A stretch of DNA of 14,235 nt, taken from positions 1 through 14,235 of the forward strand of contig CALDJV010000932.1 in assembly GCA_937899305.1 (NCBI GenBank). Reading direction: 5' to 3'. The position numbers and the translations under genes were made by a program. The notes below the pieces were generated by a model. It was given only the letters and a program-made list of their open reading frames with translations. It did not search any database and had not been told where the DNA came from. This stretch comes from an uncultured Cytophagaceae bacterium (lineage in GTDB: Bacteria > Bacteroidota > Bacteroidia > Cytophagales > Microscillaceae). Positions 7,335 through 12,947 of this stretch are shown one piece after another. Within the stretch, counting starts at the first letter, position 1; each line of letters starts with the position of its first letter.

Positions 7335-8087
7335 TTATAAATGGCTGTTCATCTTCTCTAACAACACATCCAATTTGCGACGAGAAACAGGTACTTTGCT
7401 GCCGTCTTGCATCATGAGTATTTCGTCCTCACGCTTATCATAACGTAATAAATACTTCATATTGACAATGTGAGATTTGTGACAACGAAAGAACTGTTCT
7501 TGAGGCAATATCTTTTCGTAATCTTTCAGTGGCTTGCTGATGATGAGGGGTTTTTGGTCTTTGATAAAAAACTGGGTGTAGCTATTTTCTGCTTCCAGGC
7601 GAATGACATCCTTTAGCAAAGTAACCTGCATTCCATACTTGTCTTTGAGGACAATTTTTTGCTCTTGAGCAGCAGGAGTGGTGTTGATGTTTTGCAGTAA
7701 AGTTTGAATTTTAAGTTGTGAAAACTCCCGGTCAATGCTTGCTTTTACCTTGGTGATGGCTTGTTGTAACTCACGAGAATCTATTGGTTTTAGTAAATAG
7801 TCCAAAGCACTAAACTTGATGGCAGTCAAGGCATATTTTTCGTGGGCTGTAGTAAAAATCACTTTAAAATCGATGGAGGAAAATTGTTTCAGGAGTTCAA
7901 AGCCAGTACCACCAGGCATTTCTACATCTAAAAATACCAATTCTGGTTTCACCTGTTCTATCAAATGTTTGCCTTCTGTAATGTCAAATGCTTTCCCCAT
8001 CAACGATATTTCGGGGCAATATTTTAGTAAGAGCCCTTCTAAAAAATCTCGGGACTTCTGGTTATCATCAATTATAATTGTTTTCAT
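7335..8087 (-). CDS. LytTR-family response regulator
   Basis: The 250-aa product is a DNA-binding response regulator. The receiver domain (residues ~1-120) has the acidic pair D7-D8, phospho-acceptor D54 in F-L-D-V-E-M-P-G-G, T79/T80 in F-T-T-A-H-E, and K100 in Y-L-L-K-P-I. The C-terminal LytTR domain (~145-245) shows I-R-L-E-A-E-N-S-Y-T-Q-F-F, the K-P-L-K-D-Y-E segment, F-F-R-C-H-K-S-H-I-V-N and V-P-V-S-R-R-K. A lysine-rich linker with a possible coiled coil joins them. The gene starts 11 bases after the stop of the sensor kinase and is surely co-transcribed with it, so the kinase is its natural phospho-donor. LytTR proteins typically bind paired direct repeats; I could not identify such a target here. 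Length is normal and nothing is missing. Confidence 0.93.
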   Translation of the reverse strand: MKTIIIDDNQKSRDFLEGLLLKYCPEISLMGKAFDITEGKHLIEQVKPELVFLDVEMPGGTGFELLKQFSSIDFKVIFTTAHEKYALTAIKFSALDYLLKPIDSRELQQAITKVKASIDREFSQLKIQTLLQNINTTPAAQEQKIVLKDKYGMQVTLLKDVIRLEAENSYTQFFIKDQKPLIISKPLKDYEKILPQEQFFRCHKSHIVNMKYLLRYDKREDEILMMQDGSKVPVSRRKLDVLLEKMNSHL

Positions 8088-8098
8088 AAAAGTAAATA

Positions 8099-11035
8099 TT
8101 ATAGCAGTTGATAAGGTAGATAAAATACGATACGGGTTCCCCTATCTAAACTTTGGACCTCAAACGTAATGTTTTTTTTAAGGCTTTGTTTGTACAAGCC
8201 AATGCGTTCTTGAGTGATCACCGTAGCCAACGAACGATGCTTGATACTTTTCGATTGCTTGGCCTGAAGTGCTTGGGTGATGCCTATGCCATTATCAATA
8301 ATTTCCAAACAAACCGTATTGTTGGATTTGCTAAAGATAATTTGAATTTGTCCTGCATCTTTGAGATGAGCAATGCCGTGTTCTATGGCATTCTCGATAA
8401 AAGGCTGGGCAAACATAGGAGGGATGGCAATCATTTCGGGATCGAGGGCATCTTTTACAATGATTTGGTATTCAAAATCACCCTCATACCTTAGGTTTTG
8501 CAATACCAAGTAGTTTTCCAGCATTTCTATTTCTTCCTCCAGGCTGATGTACTCATGACGTGAATTTTCTAGTACAGCCCTCATCAATCGGGAAAATCTG
8601 GCCAGGTAGTCGCTGGAATTGATAGAGTCATTGGCCATCATGTAATGTTGAATGGCCCCCATTGCATTGAAAATAAAATGAGGATTCATTTGCAGTTTCA
8701 GAGACTCTAGGGTGGCTTTGCTTAAGGCCTTTTCCAAATTAGATTTGCGTCGGTAAGCCCTTGATCTTAGTAAAATAATGGTGACCATGATGGTCACTAT
8801 CGAGAGCACCATCAATGCCATAAACCACCACCTTTCCCAAAAAGGAGGTGTAATTACAATATCAATGGTGGCCATTTGTTCACTTTCAATGTCATCTTCG
8901 TTGATGGCTTTGACCTGAAAACGATACTTACCAGGGGGCAGTGCCGAATAACGCGCCAAGTTGTTGGTACTCTGGTTATAATTCCATTTTTTATCCAACC
9001 CCTCCATTCTATATTTGTACCTAAACTTGCCATTGCTACGAAAAGCAATACCAGTAAAATAGAAAGTTAAATTATTATGATCATAAGCAAACTGATGTTG
9101 TTTTTGGAGTGGTTGAGACTGGTCATGAACCGATAATTCTGTGATATAGATCAAAGGTGGGGTGCGATTGGTGGTGTTAAAGTTCTTGTTTAGTACTGAT
9201 AAGCCCGCGGTGGTGGCCAGGTAAATTTTTTCCTTTTGTATAATAAAATCCCTAATCTCGTTACCCGGCAGGCCATCGGCTTGGTTAAAAAACCGGGATT
9301 GCTTGGTTTGCAAATCATGTACTTGCAAGCCTTTGTCGGTACCCAAGTACAGCACCTGCCCCTCTTTGAATACCTTACGGCAGTAATCGCTCATCAATTC
9401 ATTACCCGTGTTTAAATGTTGAACAATTTGCTGGTCTTTGATTGCAAATACGCCTTGCTGCGCCGTCCCTACCCATATTATTCCATCAGCATCTTGATTG
9501 ATATCCAAAGCAATGATGGTTTGTTGATTGGTCGTTTTGAATTCCCGCTCCTGGTTGTTTTCGTAGTAAAAAAGGCCGTCGTCGTATCCGATCCAAAAGC
9601 GGGGCTTGTGGGTATCTACCCAAACCACCCGACTCCTGGTAGGTCTGAGGCGTTTTAGGTTTCGGGTGGAGTCTTGGGGTACCTTGCTTAGTAAATCAAT
9701 GGGTTTAAAACGCTTGCTCCGCTCTAAATGGCTGATGTAAGATTGATTCCCCGAGGCGGTAATGAGGTATTTGTTTTGGTAAGTACCGAATGATTTGGGC
9801 GTGCTACCCATCCAAAACACATCGGATCGAGTCATGTTCTGGAGGTCAAAAACCAATACCTTATAGTTTTCCAAGTAAAGTTTCTGACGCACATTATCTA
9901 ACAACATACATTCTACATCGCCAAAGGGCAATGGGTATTTGTGGGTGATACGTTGCTTTTTGGTGTCAAAATAATAGAGCTGATCGCCATTGGTACCAAG
10001 AAACAAATTGCCTTTGGAATCTTGAACCATACAGTTGATTTGGTCAAAATCCAAAGCTGAATTTTGGACATTGAAGTGTACAATATCCTTGTTGGCCATT
10101 TTGAACAAACCATTGCCTATAGTCGTAAACCAATAGTTTTGTTCGCGATCCTGCATCATGTTACTTACAAACTTATTTTTTAAAAAGGTAAACTTGTTTT
10201 CTACAGAGCGAGAGCGACGAGGGTAAAGGTTTACTCCCTGGTAGGTACAAGCCCAAATATTTTCTTGATGATCTGCGACCAACATCACTAACTTGTTCTT
10301 GACCAACTCTGTATCTTGGAAGACTGGCTTCCAGGAGTGGTTTTGGTCGAGGTGGATACGGTAGAGCACTCCACGATCGTCAGAAGCTACAATCTCTTGG
10401 CCTACAAAAACCAATTTCACAATCTGATTTTTGGTACCCACCTTGGTTTTTAGTTTGGCTTTGAATTGTTCATCGGTTTGCACCAGTATTTTATGGTGCA
10501 TGATCCACACTTTGCCTTCAGGGTCTAGAAAAAACTTGGCTCCAATCACATTTGAAGGAGCATACCTTCCAAGTGACTTCCAGGGCTGGCTGGGCTCTGT
10601 TTTTACAAATATCAATCCTCGATGGCCAGATACCCAAAGGCGGTTACGGTGATCTATAGTGTAGCTGTCTATGCCTTTTTTATGAAGTGGTGGCGGAAGC
10701 GATACCAAATGGGCCTTTCCTTGATAAATATAGAACAATTGCTTGCTAAAGTTGGTGAAATAGATGCGTCCTTCAGCATCCTGTTGTAAAGTAGTGAATG
10801 ATTTTCCTTTGGCTTGGGATACTTTAAAAGTCTCGAAATGGATGCCATCATAACGACAAATACCTGCTTCGGTTCCTAACCAAATGTAACCTTGGGCATC
10901 TTGCATAATGTCATATACAATCATACTGGGGAGCCCTTCCCGATCTGTAATTTGCTGAAGATAGGGCGACTGAGCAAATGCCTGATGACAGTTGAAAAGT
11001 AAACAAAAATAAATGATGTAGATGTAGTTTTTCAA
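8099..11035 (-). CDS. Sensor histidine kinase with Reg_prop beta-propeller and Y_Y_Y domain
   Basis: This 978-aa inner-membrane kinase senses an unknown periplasmic ligand and phosphorylates the adjacent LytTR regulator. Residues 1-21 are a signal peptide (A-F-A|Q-S). The periplasmic part to ~650 holds about eleven visible Reg_prop blades (for example Y-I-W-L-G-T-E-A-G, N-I-W-A-C-T-Y-Q-G, I-I-W-V-G-T-A-Q-Q-G). A Y_Y_Y domain follows (~658-725; Y-R-M-E-G-L-D-K-K-W, L-P-P-G-K-Y-R-F-Q-V-K-A), then one membrane helix (~736-758). The cytoplasmic kinase is of the LytS/His_kinase type: phospho-acceptor H786 in M-N-P-H-F-I-F-N, N882 in P-F-I-E-N-A-I-E-H-G and D914 in I-D-N-G-I-G. No receiver domain is fused. 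The start is a TTG: an upstream in-frame TAG with no ATG between leaves it the best candidate, and it gives a complete signal peptide just after a good -7 box. Confidence 0.92.
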   Translation of the reverse strand: MKNYIYIIYFCLLFNCHQAFAQSPYLQQITDREGLPSMIVYDIMQDAQGYIWLGTEAGICRYDGIHFETFKVSQAKGKSFTTLQQDAEGRIYFTNFSKQLFYIYQGKAHLVSLPPPLHKKGIDSYTIDHRNRLWVSGHRGLIFVKTEPSQPWKSLGRYAPSNVIGAKFFLDPEGKVWIMHHKILVQTDEQFKAKLKTKVGTKNQIVKLVFVGQEIVASDDRGVLYRIHLDQNHSWKPVFQDTELVKNKLVMLVADHQENIWACTYQGVNLYPRRSRSVENKFTFLKNKFVSNMMQDREQNYWFTTIGNGLFKMANKDIVHFNVQNSALDFDQINCMVQDSKGNLFLGTNGDQLYYFDTKKQRITHKYPLPFGDVECMLLDNVRQKLYLENYKVLVFDLQNMTRSDVFWMGSTPKSFGTYQNKYLITASGNQSYISHLERSKRFKPIDLLSKVPQDSTRNLKRLRPTRSRVVWVDTHKPRFWIGYDDGLFYYENNQEREFKTTNQQTIIALDINQDADGIIWVGTAQQGVFAIKDQQIVQHLNTGNELMSDYCRKVFKEGQVLYLGTDKGLQVHDLQTKQSRFFNQADGLPGNEIRDFIIQKEKIYLATTAGLSVLNKNFNTTNRTPPLIYITELSVHDQSQPLQKQHQFAYDHNNLTFYFTGIAFRSNGKFRYKYRMEGLDKKWNYNQSTNNLARYSALPPGKYRFQVKAINEDDIESEQMATIDIVITPPFWERWWFMALMVLSIVTIMVTIILLRSRAYRRKSNLEKALSKATLESLKLQMNPHFIFNAMGAIQHYMMANDSINSSDYLARFSRLMRAVLENSRHEYISLEEEIEMLENYLVLQNLRYEGDFEYQIIVKDALDPEMIAIPPMFAQPFIENAIEHGIAHLKDAGQIQIIFSKSNNTVCLEIIDNGIGITQALQAKQSKSIKHRSLATVITQERIGLYKQSLKKNITFEVQSLDRGTRIVFYLPYQLL

Positions 11036-11078
11036 ATGCTTTGGGTATCGTTGAACGGAGCGTTTGTACTTGATTTGA

Positions 11079-11086
11079 CAAAACTA
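11079..11086 (-). promoter_or_regulatory. -7 box of the sensor kinase/LytTR operon
   Basis: On the minus strand this reads TAGTTTTG, an exact match to TAnnTTTG, 43 bases upstream of the proposed TTG start. Transcription would start close to 11073, leaving a ~38-nt leader that contains no in-frame ATG. The -33 element is poor, as is common for regulated promoters. Confidence 0.5.
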
Positions 11087-11120
11087 TAAAATTTACCAAA
11101 TAAGCGAAGTAAAAACGAAC

Positions 11121-11151
11121 AAATGCTCATTTTTGCTTGAATGAGCCATTT
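11121..11151. promoter_or_regulatory. Inverted repeat upstream of the kinase promoter
   Basis: GCTCATT (11125-11131) and AATGAGC (11140-11146) are perfect inverted repeats with an 8-base spacer. The outer AAAT/ATTT extends the symmetry across a one-base bulge. It sits just upstream of the kinase -33 region and in the divergent region before the peptide gene, so it could be an operator for either. It could also act as a hairpin, but no gene ends nearby, which argues against a terminator. Confidence 0.4.
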
Positions 11152-11207
11152 CTGGTCTTCCCATTTTTACCGTTTCCTGTTTTAGAGCCACCACTCAATC
11201 CAAAAAC

Positions 11208-11231
11208 CTGACCGTTCTCAAAGTTGGTCAG
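11208..11231. promoter_or_regulatory. Inverted repeat overlapping the peptide-cassette promoter region
   Basis: CTGACC (11208-11213) and GGTCAG (11226-11231) form a perfect 6-bp dyad with a 12-base spacer. It lies about 20-45 bases upstream of the exact -7 box at 11252, a position suited to an activator or repressor site. Function is inferred from position only. Confidence 0.35.
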
Positions 11232-11251
11232 CGGCCCACTGAATTAACCCG

Positions 11252-11259
11252 TAATTTTG
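11252..11259 (+). promoter_or_regulatory. -7 box upstream of the first peptide gene
   Basis: TAATTTTG is an exact match to TAnnTTTG, 69 bases upstream of the peptide ATG. The nearest TTG on the -33 side is about 25 bases away, longer than usual. No comparable box was found upstream of the 276-aa gene, so peptide 1 and that gene may share this promoter. Confidence 0.45.
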
Positions 11260-11328
11260 AATAGTTATTATCTGGTAATGCGGTCATAAGCAAGCATTAC
11301 CAATGAAGTATCATTAATGAAAAAACAT

Positions 11329-11472
11329 ATGATGAAAACATTCAAAAACTTTGAAAATCAAAAAGTAAAGGCTCCTGAAATGCTCAAAGGAGGTGTCGGG
11401 ATTCGTCGGAGAAGAAACAGTCAAAAAGAAAGGGCAGCGTATCGGGAAGAACTGAGACGCAAGGAATATTAA
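11329..11472 (+). CDS. Short peptide with double-glycine-type leader (peptide 1)
   Basis: This 47-codon gene is supported by its paralogue at 12599. The two share the first 20 nucleotides exactly and 15 of the first 27 residues in ungapped alignment: M-M-K-T-F-K, F8, N10-Q11, K20-G21-G22 and I25-R26-R27. The first 22 residues look like a leader that would be cut after Gly-Gly by a C39-type peptidase, as in bacteriocin and Bacteroidota natural-product precursors. The predicted 25-residue core (V23-Y47) is strongly basic, with eight Arg and two Lys against four Glu, has no Cys or Thr and only one Ser, so a lanthionine product is unlikely. An in-frame ATG at 11317 would add four residues (M-K-K-H); homology favours 11329. 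No SD precedes it. Its activity is unknown; it might be an antimicrobial, a signal, or a non-secreted small protein. Confidence 0.7.
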   Translation: MMKTFKNFENQKVKAPEMLKGGVGIRRRRNSQKERAAYREELRRKEY

Positions 11473-11570
11473 CTGGATGATCTGAACTCTCCAAAAGTGT
11501 GAAAATGGGGTTGAAACTCTAAGAAAAATATTTAATAAAAAATAAGATTACAACAAAAAACCAGACATAA

Positions 11571-11621
11571 ATGAGTCAGACTACACTGACTATTGGCAAG
11601 AAATACAACTTGAAATTATGA
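11571..11621 (+). CDS. Possible 16-codon leader ORF overlapping the 276-aa gene
   Basis: ATG at 11571 opens a frame encoding M-S-Q-T-T-L-T-I-G-K-K-Y-N-L-K-L and stops at TGA 11619-11621. That stop overlaps the ATG of the next gene in an ATGA arrangement. Its first codons lie within a hairpin (11574-11591). This is the layout of a translationally coupled leader peptide, but an ORF this short can arise by chance and there is no homology support. Confidence 0.2.
   Translation: MSQTTLTIGKKYNLKL
11574..11591 (+). promoter_or_regulatory. Small hairpin in the leader of the 276-aa gene
   Basis: AGTCAG (11574-11579) and CTGACT (11586-11591) pair perfectly around a 6-base loop, 26 bases upstream of the start codon at 11618. 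It could influence translation or mRNA stability of the gene that follows. No T-tract follows, so it is not a classical terminator. Confidence 0.35.
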
Positions 11622-12448
11622 AAAAAACGATTGCATATTTATGTGTTTGTTTGTCCCTGTTCACCTTCAGTGGCAAACTAGCGGCCCAAAAATCAGGCAA
11701 GTACTACGCTTTTTCCAGCGATGAAAAGAGGATACGAAAAGTCAAGGTGACTTATAACGACGGGGTATTGGTAATGAAATCGGGCAGGGTTTCTATCAAG
11801 CTTTATAAAGACAACACCAAAACCTACAAAGCCTACAAAGGCACCATGTTTTATGTGGAAGGTTCTAGCGCAGCCCGAGCATTTTTGTTAGAAGATGGGT
11901 CACTATTGGTAACCAGGTACAATTATTCGCAGGCCTCGGATGATTGTCAGGTAAAATACAACGAGAAAAAGGATAAATCGATTTCATACTTGGCGATGGA
12001 CAAAGCCAAAGCATCAGCCATGAACAAGGACAAGGCCATCAAATTGTTTGAACAATATTTTAGCAAGGTATGTGAGGCTTACCAAGTGTACCAAGATGCG
12101 GAGCTTGCTGGGGTTGAACTACCTGCCGAGGGAATGAAAAATACCAAGTTATTAGTGGAGGCTACCAAGGTGATTCAAAGCTATATTACTCGACGTAGCA
12201 ATACATATACTGTGGTGCGGTCTTATTTTTATTCCAAGGAGTGGAACGAGATTCGTCATAAATACTCAGACCGAGTGATGGCCCGTCGGGTTCGAGTGAT
12301 TGGTGTAATCAAAGGAAAAGGGGAGTGCTATTTTGTCCACTATTACATACGACAAAACCTAAAAGGTACCAAATACGGCCCTATGTTTTGCGAAGGCAAT
12401 TCAAGATCTACCCAAGTGAGCTGTAAAAAGGCGGCGGCCAAGCGCTAA
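11618..12448 (+). CDS. Exported protein of unknown function, between the two peptide genes
   Basis: I do not recognise this 276-aa protein. Residues 1-23 are a clear signal peptide (M-K-K-T, hydrophobic core, L-A-A|Q-K), so the protein is periplasmic or exported; no lipobox cysteine follows. Residues ~25-118 look like a small beta-rich domain with repeated short strands (V-K-V-T-Y-N-D-G-V-L-V-M-K-S-G). Residues ~120-205 are helical and Lys/Ala-rich, and ~205-276 are again beta-like and basic. Five cysteines are expected in the mature chain (C110, C152, C237, C258, C269), the last three clustered near the C-terminus. No catalytic motif, membrane helix after the signal, or T9SS sorting domain is visible. 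It sits between two paralogous KGG-leader peptide genes on the same strand, suggesting a shared role such as binding, immunity or processing, but this is inference from position alone. Confidence 0.85.
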   Translation: MKKTIAYLCVCLSLFTFSGKLAAQKSGKYYAFSSDEKRIRKVKVTYNDGVLVMKSGRVSIKLYKDNTKTYKAYKGTMFYVEGSSAARAFLLEDGSLLVTRYNYSQASDDCQVKYNEKKDKSISYLAMDKAKASAMNKDKAIKLFEQYFSKVCEAYQVYQDAELAGVELPAEGMKNTKLLVEATKVIQSYITRRSNTYTVVRSYFYSKEWNEIRHKYSDRVMARRVRVIGVIKGKGECYFVHYYIRQNLKGTKYGPMFCEGNSRSTQVSCKKAAAKR

Positions 12449-12503
12449 TGCTCATCCAATTATAGATTCAAGGTAATAATCTTTACCCTGTGGAAACCTT
12501 TTC

Positions 12504-12522
12504 TCCTGGCTTTATTCCAGGA
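12504..12522 (+). terminator. Weak hairpin after the 276-aa gene
   Basis: TCCTGG and CCAGGA pair around a 7-base loop, 55 bases after the stop at 12448. There is no T-tract downstream, so termination is uncertain. It separates the 276-aa gene from peptide 2. Confidence 0.3.
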
Positions 12523-12598
12523 CATTGTTCCACGACCAGCCAAGTTTAAGATCGAAAATCAACTTTGGTTTTGATCATTCATTTACAATCAAATTAAT

Positions 12599-12799
12599 AT
12601 GATGAAAACATTCAAAAAATTTAAAAATCAGGAAATTATTGACCTTCAATCTATCAAAGGAGGCGCATTTATTAGAAGAGGAATGATTAAGAAAAAACAA
12701 ACCATTGGTTATGAGGAACCATCATACGCAATGGAAGCCAATGGAAAAGGAACTAAGAGAGCAGCGACCAGTGCTTCTGGCAAACCTCAATTACTCTAA
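12599..12799 (+). CDS. Short peptide with double-glycine-type leader (peptide 2)
   Basis: This 66-aa product is the paralogue of the peptide at 11329. Its leader M-M-K-T-F-K-K-F-K-N-Q...S-I-K-G-G ends at Gly22, exactly as in peptide 1, and is again followed by I25-R26-R27. The predicted core (A23-L66) is 44 residues, basic in its first part (R-R-G-M-I-K-K-K) and rich in Gly, Ala, Ser and Thr towards the C-terminus, with no cysteine. The cores share little beyond I-R-R, so the pair shows a conserved leader and a variable cargo, the pattern expected of precursor peptides processed by one common machinery. I saw no exact promoter box upstream; it may be read through from 11252 or have its own weak promoter. 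A hairpin at 12820 follows the stop. Function is unknown. Confidence 0.75.
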   Translation: MMKTFKKFKNQEIIDLQSIKGGAFIRRGMIKKKQTIGYEEPSYAMEANGKGTKRAATSASGKPQLL

Positions 12800-12819
12800 T
12801 GAACTAGCAAAGTTTTATG

Positions 12820-12846
12820 CCTGCCAGGCTTTCACAATCTGGCAGG
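12820..12846 (+). terminator. Hairpin after peptide 2
   Basis: CCTGCCAG (12820-12827) and CTGGCAGG (12839-12846) form a perfect 8-bp stem with an 11-base loop, 20 bases after the peptide 2 stop. It is the strongest simple hairpin in this part and probably ends the peptide transcript, although no T-tract follows. Confidence 0.5.
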
Positions 12847-12947
12847 TACATACCCTGAATGAAAATATAGATGACCATCACAACAACCAACTATTCGGAT
12901 CCCCTCAGAAAAACTGAATTACGCTGATAACTCATAATTCTCGAAAC

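Noticed and set aside
7321..11110. Shared word TAAGCGAAGT near 7321 and 11101 as a LytTR box pair
   Set aside because: Single 10-base matches on opposite sides of the operon without the paired-repeat spacing of LytTR sites; likely chance.
6011..12799. ATP-grasp enzyme as a graspetide-type maturase for the KGG peptides
   Set aside because: It is Ddl-like rather than MvdD-like, lies more than 4 kb away beyond an opposite-strand operon, and core 1 does not look like a graspetide substrate. Kept only as a remote possibility.
12705..12917. 70-codon frame overlapping peptide 2 and running beyond it
   Set aside because: It is out of phase with the conserved KGG-leader frame, contains the 12820 hairpin and has no leader or motif of its own.
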